From: Anoplolepis gracilipes
Taxonomy: Eukaryota > Arthropoda > Insecta > Hymenoptera > Formicidae
Length of the DNA stretch: 64,000 bases
Direction: 5' to 3'
Assembly: GCF_047496725.1 (NCBI RefSeq)
Contig: NC_132975.1
Location: forward strand, 15,695,501 to 15,759,500
The stretch's first letter is position 1. Each line of letters begins with the position of its first letter. Below, piece after piece: positions 45,431 through 57,709 of the stretch. The translations under genes were made by a program, and so were the position numbers. The notes beneath the pieces are model-generated. The model searched no databases and was not told the DNA's origin. It saw only the letters and a program-made list of their open reading frames with translations.

Positions 45431-45563
45431 GAACTGACGCTAGAGGCGCGTTCGGGGAGACGCTATTAGCGCTAACAGCGTCGTCCTATCTTTGTTCAAA
45501 TTTTAATGAGTAACAAAGACAGAATGATGCTGTTAGCGCTAATAGCGTCTCCCCGAACGCACC
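45431..45563. mobile_element. Foldback/MITE-like palindrome
   Basis: The arm containing CGTTCGGGGAGACGCTATTA, continuing with GCGCTAACAGCGTC, is mirrored on the other side by GATGCTGTTAGCGCTAATAG followed by CGTCTCCCCGAACGC. Inside these, CTATCTTTGTT pairs with AACAAAGACAG. Arms of about 50 bases surround a loop of only 10-15 bases, and no ORF is present. It lies just upstream (on the - strand) of the RpS13 pseudogene. Confidence 0.82.
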
Positions 45564-45976
45564 CTAGGTGAACAAAATAAGATGAAGATAACCTTATTAG
45601 AAGCAGAGAGAAGTCTGAGAGGGATCACGCTGCCGTTTTTCCTTGTACGCTAGCGCCACCTAGATCCATTTTAGAAAGGGCGAAACTACATGGTCAGATT
45701 TATTTTTCGGTGATAAAACAATCGGTTGGTTCATATCCGTGCTAAATCCATGATTGTGAATTTGAAAATAATAAAATACACAAAAATATTGTGGATTTAT
45801 TCATCATAAATCATATCAATCATAATCTTTTTTTTTATTTTAATATATTGTTATGAATAACAATAAAGTTTGCGATTAATCAATTGATAAATTAAAGAAC
45901 TCGCCTATATACTATTAAAGGAAATTATTAAAATTATTTTATATATGTATATCAAAATAAATAATATAAATTTATA

Positions 45977-46023
<47 letters not shown>

Positions 46024-46026
46024 GAA

Positions 46027-46071
46027 ATCTAAGATACAAAATTAATTGTACGTATATTTTGTATCTTAGAT
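46027..46071. repeat. 16-bp perfect inverted repeat
   Basis: ATCTAAGATACAAAAT at 46027-46042 is repeated in inverse orientation at 46056-46071 around a 13-base spacer. It sits immediately beside a long TA run. Confidence 0.9.
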
Positions 46072-46875
46072 ATAATAATATAAAAAAATGTATTAAAAAT
46101 GATTTTATAAAAAATATAGTTTAAACACTATTTTTTAAAATCTTGGGTTTTCCGTTTTTATTTTTATGATTATTTTAACATTTTTTTATAAACATACAAA
46201 TCATATTTTGCATGATTAGAATGAAAACTAATGATTTATTGTTAGATACAGATGAGTAATGTTTCGTATCAAATATGATATATACGCAGTATAACTGTGA
46301 AACGGATTATAATGATGCATATATGCGTATACATACACATATTTATATCGATGTTTTTTCTGCATATCGCGAAACTAACACATCGATATACTAAAATTTA
46401 AAAAAATTCATTTTTTGTTGATGATCTTTGGTTATCTCAGATTTTCAATGTTTAATTTTTAATGACAGCAATGAAAAAAATGCGCATACACTCATCAGCG
46501 ATACGTGGAAAAACACTTCAACTTTGTACACACACAGAGTGTATCTATAATAATGGTGATTACTCTCTTACTCAATTTTTTTTACTTCATATCATTCAAT
46601 TACAAATAAAGTATCTAGATTCTAAATAAGAATGATAATAAAAAAAAGTTAAAAATATTATACTATTAATATTACGAAAAATCATATTAAATCATGACGT
46701 TATTAAAAAAAAAAAAAAATAAAATATTTATATATAATAAATAAGTTTGTATTTTTAAAAGAGTCTAGGCATTTTTATCTGGAAAGTGCGGTTTGTTGTT
46801 TTTTTAGCAACCATTGATCAAACTTGGTTTTTTGCATAGAAAAAAAACAAAAATGATATAGACTTAATTATAGAC

Positions 46876-47147
46876 ATACATATATCATGCCCTAATCGCA
46901 TCGGAGTCGAAATATGTATGCGACACAAATATATATTTTATTCATTTTTTTATAATAAAATGATTTTTTGTAGATAAGGACCTCAGAATAACAAACAAGA
47001 ATGATTTATATATAACGCCTTAAATCGATTTAATTGATTAAAATTGATCGTTTATTTTATTATCGCCACCTTTACTTAAAAAAAAAAATTAAAATTTATG
47101 TATCGCATATAGTTCCGACTCCGATATGATTTAGAGGATATATGTAT
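46876..47147. mobile_element. MITE-like element with imperfect terminal inverted repeats
   Basis: The left end reads CCTAATCGCATCGGAGTCGA, then AATATGTATGCGACAC. The reverse complement of the right end reads TAAATCATATCGGAGTCGGA, then ACTATATGCGATAC. These about 40-base imperfect ends enclose about 200 bases of AT-rich DNA with no ORF. Confidence 0.6.
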
Positions 47148-49160
47148 GTATAAAGTATAAATCACTTTTGCTTGTTTTGAGCTATTTTATAAAAAAAAAA
47201 TATCCATATATTTTTTAACTCTAAATGTATAGTAAATATTATTTCTCTATGTCACATATTTTAATATTTTATTCGTTAAAAAACCTTTTTATTATATTCG
47301 TATATATAATAATACTAAGAATATTCTCGCAATGTATTGTACGCACATTTTGATAAATTTTATTATTAAATTATGAAATTATTAAGTACGATTAAAATAG
47401 TGTCTCTTTATAAAAGATTTAAAAAATAGAAAAGTAAATATTTTGGAAAATTACAAACACACACGCACACACATCTCTTATTTACAAAAAATATATATAC
47501 GCATATTTTATTTATATACAAAGCTCTCTCACGCGTAACAGAAAATGCAATTCTAATTCATTATAGGATGCTTATTGTCACGCGTTTGTTACAAAATTTT
47601 GTCAGCATTTTGTCACGCGAGTAGCCACGTAACATTTATTATACTCTTTATGAAGTTGCATAACTTGTTGTTCTTCGTTATTTTTTCTCCAATATATATA
47701 GTTTGATTTTATATTACTAATTCGTCTAAAGTTTATTTGCATATATAATATATATTATACATACACACACACACACAAACATACATATACGAATCAAAAT
47801 TTGTTACTAATGCATAAAAGTTTTAGAAAATCGGAAAAAAAGAATATTTGAATAACGTAAACGTTTTTACGCGGGAATTATTTTAATTGAGAAACAGAAC
47901 GTGAGTACGTGTTGTTTCAAAGAGGACGGAAATGTAAACATCTGTCACAGTGATAAAAATGTTCATATATCTGGATTACAAGAAATTTACATTTTTGTAT
48001 GCTAATCATTAACGCGCTAAAACCAGTTCGATTAAAAAAGATCGACGCGATTGAAAAGTAGAGAACCTTTTCCTTTGCGAGACACACGTTAGTTCAAAAC
48101 TTTGGACTATATAAAATTATTAATAAATATTGCGACGTCATATTTCGCTGCTGAATGAAATAATTCTCGTACATTAGTTTTAGCAGTCAACCATATACAC
48201 TTTCGTAAGAATATGCAATAAATGCAATTCAATATTTTCCGATTTTTCGCGAGTGATAATTTATTTTAAATAAACTAAAAAAAAATATTATTATTTAATT
48301 ATATTCTAAGTTTAATCAGTTCATCATCTTAACAATTGTTATTCGATTCCCACATATTTTTGACGAAAATGAATTTCCAGTAATAAGCGATTGAAAGACA
48401 AAATCTTATCGTGAATTAAATTTTAGAATGATAGATAAAATGGTGGGTAGATAAAATGATGGATAGATAAAAAAGGAATTTAAGTAAATTTTTTTTCTTT
48501 GATGAAACTTTTATTTAAGGTTTATAAAAGAAGAAAAATGTTAAAAATATTGAGAAATTTTGAGATAAATGATTGTTGCTGAGGAAAAACTAATATTTTA
48601 GATTTAATGGAAAATTTATCAAGAATTTTAAGATTGGAAGCTGTAGAATATATTGACAGAACATTTTCTGTGCTTTTTGATTAATATCCAGATGCCATTT
48701 CGATCTTTCTTGATATTGTAGCTATGATTACATATACATTGCATGTACTATAATACCTAAGCATGATGAGCCGTTGGAATATTCTACGTTATATAAATAA
48801 AGGTGCGCAAACGAGTGTCGATGAAATTTTTTTTTTACGCTGCTTGAATATGCAATTACCGACTAGAAGCATAAAGATGCGAATTTTGACTTAAAACTTA
48901 ATAATTTCCTCTGGCAAATGGAAAAAAAAACAAGATGACCATTATTACGCTGCTTTACGGCAACGTTTATATATATATATATATATAGCAGATCTTTGAA
49001 CATCCCAATGCTTATGTGGTAAACACGCATACGACGCAATACGTATGAACGATTAATTCTACTGGTGAGACAGAATGGCTCTTTAATAAATAATATTTTC
49101 GTTCCGCATCGTATTTTTTGTTGGAGAGACTAACTTTTTTATAATATGTGCCGGACGCGC

Positions 49161-49851
49161 TTACCCGGTACTGCCGAGACATTGAAAAAATTCATCGTCA
49201 ATATCAGGTAATAAGCGAGATAAGAAGGATTTGATACGGTAGGCTTGTATTTTTCTCGCTTTATCTCTCAAGATTTTTTCGATCCTATCATTTGATGTTT
49301 CAACATCAATTAACGGTCCGGAAGGTTTCTCTCGCCTTATCACTGTTATAAAGACAAGAAAATTAAACGTCATTGGCCGCGCAACATTGGTATCTCTCAG
49401 CGGGAACACGTGAGAGAGGTGGATCGTGCATCACTACACAACTACACAATCGCAAACGCACGCCGGGAGGCCACATACAGTCGGTTATTATGCCGCAGAT
49501 ATGGGTCTCGAAGGTAATTAATACTATTGTTATGATTCAGACAGGTACGTCATGTCCGTGTACCTTGACTAGGTGATTCTTCAGTCTTCGTTTGGAGCTC
49601 GTAATGGACACAGTATACGGCAGTAGTAGTGTGGTCTTGTCTCAGCCTCTTCCAAGGAACGTCCGCATGTATCCACCGACATCTTTGGCTGCCGGTTTTG
49701 GGAAATAATTTATCACCTGTGACGACGTTGTCATCTAACGTTTCAAATTGTGCAATTTTGAATTTGAACGATAAATCCTCGGTATTAGTGTAATTATATA
49801 TAAATTTATAATCCAAGGAATGTGCTCTCGCGCTACTGTGCACGCGGAAAT
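49161..49851 (-). CDS. Unrecognised two-exon gene fragment
   Basis: I do not recognise this gene. Two exons join cleanly on the - strand, 49851-49564 (acceptor TTGAAACAG, donor CAAG/GTACAC) and 49342-49161 (acceptor TATAACAG), with the frame kept. The first carries a protein-like stretch including FKFKIAQFETLDDNVVTGDK and SQRCRWIHADVPWKRLRQDH. The second is charged and helical, with RIEKILRDKARKIQAYRIK and LLPDIDDEFFQCLG. There is no ATG in the first exon, so a 5' exon is missing, possibly overlapping the Orai promoter. The stop at 49161 overlaps a good GTAAGC donor, so the gene may continue. It is transcribed away from Orai. Confidence 0.45.
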
Positions 49852-50056
49852 CTGTTTCAACAATAAATAAGAATGAGAGATTATGGACGATGTAAGGTAC
49901 CTTGACATACCTGCATATTTTGACTCGCTAATGTCTTTCGAAAGTGAACCGACGCACAGAGTAGTAATGCGTAAACATTCGGAGAGATAAACGTGACATA
50001 TTTTTCGTTGTACATATAACTAGCACCGTTATTTAGGAGAAATCTGATCGTCCAAG

Positions 50057-52074
50057 ATGAGCGCTCTTGTCGATGGTGTCCAGCATGAAAAATCAAATGT
50101 CGTGGGACACGCGAGATTAAACGCGAATTCCTACGCGCTCAGCGATACGGGGGAAGATATGACGAGAGGCAGATTCAATAAATCGACTCAGAGCGATATC
50201 TCGACGTGGAGGTTTTCCTGTGGAAGCGGTCAAAGGTCCAGACCGACGTCTCTCGCCTACTTGTCGAGCAAGCAATTTCAAATGAGCGAGTCGAGTTTTT
50301 CCACGCATAGCTCGAGGAGTACACTATATCCGGTTCAAAGCGAACTGATCTTATCGCCTAGAAACAGATACAATAACAACAACAATAGATATGTATCTCT
50401 AGATATGAGATCGGTCAACAACCTGCCGTATCCAGGCTCGAACAACCACATCTTAGGTAGTAATAATATGCCGTACACGTGTTGCTGTACGTGTCCGCAG
50501 ATTCCGCCGGTGACGCCATCCTCGCATCAAGCCGACGAGCAGGACGGGCCTGAGAGTCTCTCATGGAGGAGACTCCACATGAGCAGGGCTAAACTAAAAG
50601 CAACTGCAACCACATCTGAGCTTCTCAGTGGATTCGCAATGGTATAAACATAGTATACCTATAATTATCATCATATATATAAAATATATAATATCAAAAA
50701 AATGGGTTTAACCCATTATTTATCATTTTTGTCATATTTCTGTGACTTTTTTCGGAATTTATATTTATGAAAATTAATTTGGATCCATATTATTATACGC
50801 TCGATTAAGTAAAAATTACAAACATTTGATATAATCTATATAAATTATAAAAAAATAATACACATGTGGGAAGACGAAAGAGAATTTGTTCCAAATATTT
50901 TATCAAGTCTCCGTATATTATCAGAAATAGTTTAATGATGCACGTTAAAAATTTTTGTTATTTATAAATAATACCGTAAAATATAAAATTCTTTTTAAAT
51001 TAAAAAAAATTTTTTAAAAAGTATTTTATTTTCATTAAATTATAGTGATTTTCCTTGTTTACGTATAACTCTAGATATGATTTATAAATCACGTACGTAT
51101 CCATTTTAATTGCATCGACAATTAAATTAATTCAAAGTAAATCGTTGCTACGACATCAGTTATATAAAATTATCACGATTCGAGATAGAAAATATTAAAA
51201 CAAATATTCTCTTATATATATATATATATTATCGAGATAATTTTTTTTATAGGGCTGTTTTCTTTGATAAAATTTACAAATGTGAAATATGTTTAATATG
51301 ATTTCTCAAAGATCATTTAAATAGAATTGTTTTTTTTGAAATCCACAACTCAGGGCTGTGTACGATTACACAACGTTTCCTGAAAATAGTTAAATTGACG
51401 TTGACGACAATTCTATGTAATCTTCATGCACATCTATAGTTATGTAAGACAGATATCACTTTCTTTAATCTGTTTCATTTCTCGAGATACCTGTAAACAT
51501 CTTGTGCGATGCTACTGATAATCGTATCAAATTTTATATATTTTAATTTTATATATTTTATTTTTTTTCTGATTCAATTCAGGTGGCGATGGTAGAACTG
51601 CAAATCAACGAGCCGACAGCGGTGCCGGAATGGCTATTCGTAATGTTTGCAGTTTGTACTACTTTTCTAGTATCGGTACACATCTTCGCATTGATGATAA
51701 GCACGTATCTCTTACCCAATATCGAAGCCATAAGTAAACTCCAAGTTTCGCGTCTTATAACAGAGTCACCGCACGAAAGAATGCGTGGTTTCATTGAATT
51801 AGCTTGGACATTTTCCACGATATTGGGACTGTTTCTCTTTCTAGTAGAGGTGGCTATTCTCTGTTGGGTCAAATTCTGGGATTATTCTTTTACCGCCGCC
51901 ACTGCCAGCACTGTGATAATCATTCCTGTGCTCATAGTATTCGTCGCTTTTGCCGTTCATTTTTATCACTCTCTAGTTGTTTACAAATGTGAAAGTGTAG
52001 TATCGGATATGAAGGATCTAGAGAGTATAAAAAGAAACTTAGACAATGTGACAATGGGGCAAACCAATGTATAA
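50057..52074 (+). CDS. Orai: Orai, CRAC calcium channel pore subunit
   Basis: Orai forms the plasma-membrane pore of store-operated calcium entry and is gated by STIM at ER contacts. Two exons, 50057-50641 and 51583-52074, join at ATG/GTG within GFAMVAMVELQ to give 358 residues. The cytosolic N terminus (about 165 residues) is Ser/Asn-rich and poorly conserved. The gating helix begins at SLSWRRLHMSRAKLKA, as in the family. TM1 carries the selectivity-filter Glu (Glu200). TM2 contains HIFALMISTYLLPNIEA, followed by the ESPHERMRGFIELAW loop. TM3, TM4 (VFVAFAVHFYHSLV) and the C-terminal STIM-binding coiled coil follow. The usual vertebrate Gly/Pro-rich loop between TM3 and TM4 is short. In Drosophila the gene is also called olf186-F. 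Confidence 0.96.
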
Positions 52075-52798
52075 ATTCCCAGGGGCTGTAGAGTGATATA
52101 ACGATTTGTAATATATATATACATAATTGATTATTCTGAAAATGAAAGGAGATATATTCAACTTCAAAGATGATGAGTAAAAATTATATCCTGTAATTTC
52201 TAGTAGTGGAATGTAAATCGATTTACAATCACAAATGAATACTCAGGCTAATAATGAGAAATGTTATCCAACTAAGAGAAAAAAAAACATGATATATATA
52301 TATATATTTTTTTTTAACACAAGAACACGACGTAAGAAAAACACACATACAAATTTGTTATCAATAACTTTTACTTTTCAAACGCGACCACATACGAAAA
52401 TGGTCAAGTTTTATTATATATAAAAAATGTACATAGCTGTACACATGCAAGTCAAGAATTGCAACAGTACAAGCAAGTGCTGTTTTTTAGTATGTTACCT
52501 ATAATATATATCCAGCATTTAATTATATTCTGTGTATATACGGTTTAACTCTTGATTTTTATTTAAACCTGTTCCTTGATCATTTTGTTTCTATCATATG
52601 TCATGTTATTAATATATATATATTTTTTTTTAATCTCATCACTTAGTTTGTGGAAAAAATGAATGACAGTTGTTGAGTATTCGTTTTATATACACTTCCT
52701 GAAATTTACATAATGAGCATTTTTAGTACTTGTACAATCCTAGTCAATAAATAAATCAGCAGACTCTTTAAGAGATATACAGAAAAAAATATGATTAG

Positions 52799-52834
<36 letters not shown>

Positions 52835-53865
52835 CTAATACATACTATATATATATGTATATTTAAACAAAAATGAAGGTATGCACAATTAATATATGTA
52901 CCTCTCATTCTTACCATAAACTAAGTTGTAATCTTACTATAAACACTTTCTATAATATTATGTCTTAACTTCTTTTGTACAAAAACATTCATCGTTTGAA
53001 GGAGGCTCGTTGTGAAAAACGAATCGAGAAGTAGAATTATTTTAGTATAACTAAAGTATTTACGATCCTGTAGTGGTATAAATTATAAATTGTATTGCAC
53101 TATAATCTACATTGAAAACTTGAACGTTTTCTTAAAGATACAATCTACATCATACTAAAAAAATTCATTGCATTCGATTAATTTGCTTAACAAGTAAAAT
53201 CTCTTCATAGGAGCATGACGCAAATATTGCTAAGTCTGCGACTTTTCTATCGAGGTTATTCGTATGTACATATATTGGAAGAAAAAATTTAAATATACAT
53301 TACAAAATTATAAACGTTATAGCATAGTGTATACGTAATTTGTTCAAAAAAAAGATCACACATACCGTCGGCTGTCGGCAAATTAATGATATGAACACAG
53401 TTATGCGTTCTTTAAAATATAACATATATAAATTGAATCATTTTACAAACGTGTCTTTATATATTGTTTAACCGAATAACAAAAGTAATTAAAATATATT
53501 TCATTACTTATTACGTGTGTATAAGCGAGTATAATAAAATGTAAAAATGATTTATTCAATATGAAACACATGAAATAACGATGGAGAATAAATTGCTTGT
53601 GCTATGGACAGGTAGACAAATGAAGAATGATGACATTGAAAAACATTATTCTAAAAAAATTAACGAGATGCTATTCAACGAAAACGTCTTTTTTGTAAGA
53701 TGTAATTTAAATAAAAATAAGTTTTTTTTAATATAGATTTTTCTATATTACTGTAAATAGATTAAATTTGTTCAGCTCGCTCTCACTAATATATTTTTTT
53801 ATCGCAGATTTATAGTGATATAATTTCTTTTCATCTAAAGAACATATTTAAATTATAAGCTATCA

Positions 53866-53906
<41 letters not shown>

Positions 53907-53963
53907 GTGTGTGTACAATTTCATATTTTTATTATTGTATGTATTTAGCAAATTATTAATCTG

Positions 53964-54025
<62 letters not shown>

Positions 54026-55498
54026 GTCTGTATGCATATACTAATTTGCTAAATACAATGAGATAAAAAATGAAATGAAATTCAGATTATGATTAAATGT
54101 CTAATTGATTCGTTACTATGAATATATTTTATATAACTTATTTTAAAGCAACAAACAATATGAAAAAGCATAACACATTATTCTACCTTCCTTAGACAAT
54201 GTAATATTATTATATTAGAATATATTATGTTATTTCATTTAATCTAAGATACTATAAATTGATCCAAGAGAAAGGTAGAATGGAAAAAATTATTTATCTT
54301 TCAGAGAAATTACTTAATAAATTGGCTTTCATACATATTATCTTCAGTCTTGTCCTTAAATAAACATATAAAGTCTTTTCAACAGCCTATCCATAGCAAG
54401 AGCTCGTTTAGAAAATATTTTTGTTTAAACAAACCTTCCTGTAATTATCTTTAACAATACACGGTTTCACATTATATCCTACTTACATGTTGAAAATGAC
54501 AATTAATCTCCTCCGAAATAAAAATAGTTTGATCAACAAACAAGTAGCAAAACAAAATACAGTGTCGAAAAGCGTGCAATTGATTACTGCAAATCGTAAA
54601 TTCGTGCCCATAAGTTTATAAAAATGATGTAATAAATATATACATAATTATTTTTACCATTACTTTGTTCAATCAACTTTAAACCAAGTCACAACCTATA
54701 TGCACATGTATATTGGATTTTCATCCAAATATTCAAATAGTTTATAAATTATTCTATTTATACATATATATATTTGCAAGTAATTTGATACCGATCGAAC
54801 TTAGCGAATCAAACTGGTATTCTGTAATGAATTTTGTAGTCATTTGTAACTGAATTTTACAAGAGTTATTTATAACTGTTAATACTTTTTTGTTCAATTG
54901 AAAGTACATATTTCGAGAATCTATTAATTGTTATGACGATAGTAAAAGTGAAAGACCATTTTTCATTCGTAAAATCAATCACATGATATATAGTTTTTAG
55001 CTATTATGTAGTAGCTTGAAATGACAATAATTATTGATTGCATTATCTATTATATGCACAATATCTATCCATATACTCAACATCAAGTTAAGACACAGAA
55101 AGAATGCCAATAATATATGTGTCATTTGGCATTCCAGAAATATTCTGAGAGGATTCTTCGACCTCTCTAGTTTCGGTAAAAAGTTTGTACCGCTAACATT
55201 ATACTCGTGTGACATTATGTTACATTTATAAATTATTTATGCAGTATATGTATTTTTACACTAGATAAGACCGCAAATAATTGCATTGACCCTTAGATCT
55301 GAACTATCCTCTGTATTGACTTTAAAAAGAATGTAAACGTATATTGCGCACGCACGCACGCACGCATGTATGTATAGAAAAAATTACTTACATTATATGA
55401 CATTGATGAAAACAAGGACGTGAAATTATGTGATAGTGAATTTCATGCAAGAATTTTGCCTCCAATACAGCACAATATACAGAAAGCCATGACTCTTG
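52075..55498. other. Orai 3' UTR and convergent intergenic DNA
   Basis: AT-rich DNA that holds the 3' ends of Orai (+) and SPPL3 (-). AATAAA near 52747 is a possible Orai polyadenylation site. TA runs occur at 52800-52832 and GT runs at 53868-53914 and 53968-54018. A 72-codon - strand ORF at 54997-55215 lies in the likely SPPL3 3' UTR and is not called. Confidence 0.5.
53868..54054. repeat. Two (GT)n tracts, one bracketed by a perfect inverted repeat
   Basis: One GT run spans 53868-53914 and a second spans 53968-54018. The second is enclosed by GTATTTAGCAAATTA (53941-53955) and its exact reverse complement (54040-54054), so the locus can fold with the GT run in the loop. Confidence 0.85.
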
Positions 55499-57709
55499 TC
55501 AAACGTCCATATGTTTAGAAGGTGGTTGAGATATGAATGGTTCACTCCACATTCGACGCAAATCTCCCTGAAAGAAAACAATTAATATATATACGTAATT
55601 TTATATACGTGTGTATCTTGTTTAGTGCAATATTATAACATTTTAATTTTTTAAAAATTTGATAAGTATAATTTTTTTATATAAATTTATCTATATAAAA
55701 TATATTTCAGACCATGCTTTATTTCTTTGATTAATTTAGAATTGAATTTTTCTTAGCAATGGTGAGAAGAAAAATTATTTTCTTTTTGTTTCCAAAATTT
55801 TCAACATTAATAACTGTACGTACACACATTTTGTAATTAATTTTTAATTTACAAATTTATTAAGTATTGTAAATTAAAAATAGATTTTCTATTCTTTGAA
55901 GGATTGTTTCTAAAAAAAAATTTCACTTTTAATCATTTATGACTTGAAAATTATTATTAATTTTTTTTGATAATTTTTTAAGGTAAAGTTGATTCCAAAG
56001 ATTGTGATCAAAGAAAACATAAAAGTAAAAGATGATCTGTCAAGTGTAAAATATCTTGATAGAATTATATAATACATACAAAATTATAAAATAAATGTAT
56101 AGACTTAATATATGTAGAAAAAATAAAGATATACCTTCAGATATGCCATTGTGAGCAATGGTAACAAAGTGAAGGGCACAAGGTACAATAAGGCAGGCTG
56201 CGCAGCTTTGAACACCTCAGAGCTTACAGTGGCGGTAAGTAGACCAAGAAAATAACCGATCAAAGAGCAATGAAAGTAGCTAATCCGGCTAAAGTGGCGC
56301 GGCGGTGGTACCCCAGTTTCACAGCCACCAGGCAATAACTGAGTCTTCTTGTATGCATCATATCGCAAGACAAAACAGAGTAAAAGACCCGGCATAACAA
56401 CATCGCCGAGGCCCAACATCGAGAAATGTCCAGCTTGATGCATCGATGGAAAAACCAATTTTCCAGGTAAAGGTAGTTTTGGCGCGGCTCTCGCCACGCC
56501 GCCCAAATGTAATCTTCTAGCCACGAGACTTACTGGATTATCCGCAGGCCTAGTTGCCACCTGTTAAATAACAAGACGTTTACCATCGTGCGAAATTATA
56601 ATTGTTACGTAAAAAAAATAAGTGCCAAACGTGGTTCAGGAACATATAATAAATAGATACATTGTACAATTGGGCTTACTCTTACTTTACAATGTATCAT
56701 TGTAAAAAAAAAAATATTGCAATGCAGAGAATAGCATTAGGAATTTTTATATGAAAGCAATACAAGATGCTTCTTATTGTATACAATGTATTTGTAGAGT
56801 AAAATTTGCAAAATTTACCTTAACCATTACGTTTGTGCTGAATATGTAGGATGAAAAGAAAACCCAGAAGACATCGTAGATGAGCAGTCCGGTTAATAAC
56901 AACGTGGATACCTTGAGACTAGGTAGTCGAACAAATGCGATAAATGCCACACACAGGCCCATACCCATCGCATCCATCAGTAGCCAATGTCCGGTCAAGA
57001 CCCAGATGCATACTATACTCACACTGAGCGAAAACGAGAGTAGTTCCGCGCCCGTAAATCTCCCACAAACACCAAAGGATATTTTATTACCATCGGAACA
57101 TGGTCTAATAATGTACTGACACATGGGCAATAAAAGAAATGCCAATGCAACTGTGGCTATAACTGCAAAAGAAAAAAAACAATACAAGGATAATTCAATA
57201 TCAACGTTGTGCCATTAATAAAGTCTTACAATAAATCTTATAATAAATCTCATTTAAAATAAAAATTTTCTACTGAAAACTTACTGGCTGTACAAATTGC
57301 GAGAAGCATTTGCATACTGTCGAAAAAGAAGAACATGACGAGTAGAGAAATGGAAGCACCGAGAGGTAGACAGAGAGCATGCATCGTATCTAAAGTTTGA
57401 ACTCTTCCTCCGTTAGCACCGTCCGCCGTGCCGGCGTTACTATTACTCGTAATTCCAGTCAATAGGTTGCTACGTTCTTTCTCCTTTTCTCTTTCCCTTG
57501 CCTCTTGCTCCATGTTGAGAGATCGAAAACTACCGTAGACTATCAATAGGATTGATATTAGAAAAGTGGATATCCTAGATGAGTCCATTATGGAATAAGC
57601 CCTGCAACGACAGTGATCGACAAGCTGAACAAATTTGTGAAAAAAGAAAAAGCACCGATGTAGTAGAAATTTACACCAACCATTGGTAGTCGACTTGATA
57701 CGTGGCCAT
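55499..57709 (-). CDS. SPPL3: Signal peptide peptidase-like 3, intramembrane aspartyl protease
   Basis: SPPL3 is a Golgi multipass GxGD protease that sheds glycosyltransferases by cleaving their membrane anchors. Exons on the - strand are 57709-57681, 57601-57285, 57162-56819, 56560-56135 and 55567-55499. They total 394 codons plus stop and close in frame. The first coding exon is only 29 bases (MATYQVDYQW) and restores the conserved N terminus. An internal ATG at 57588 would drop it and give a shorter product. Catalytic motifs are LIYDVFW (Asp212) and LGLGD (Asp283), followed by QPALLYL. The tail GDLRRMWSEPF is typical of SPPL3 and sets it apart from SPP and SPPL2. A charged insert (EREKEKERSN) sits in the first loop. 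Confidence 0.95.

Larger units (their letters stand above)
45564..49160. other. AT-rich intergenic DNA
   Basis: No coding exon found on either strand. Contents include TA runs (45973-46018), a perfect palindrome (46027-46071), a terminal-inverted-repeat element (46876-47147) and short CA runs near 47459 and 47764. Confidence 0.6.

Noticed and set aside
49490..49513. Short + strand ATG exon (MPQIWVSK then donor) as an alternative Orai first exon
   Set aside because: A donor is present, but the ATG at 50057 needs no upstream exon and there is no other support.
53869..54066. ORF of alternating Cys and Val
   Set aside because: Translation of a GT microsatellite.
54997..55215. 72-codon - strand ORF with a hydrophobic segment
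   Set aside because: It starts with ATG and looks plausible but lies in the probable SPPL3 3' UTR, and I recognise no family.
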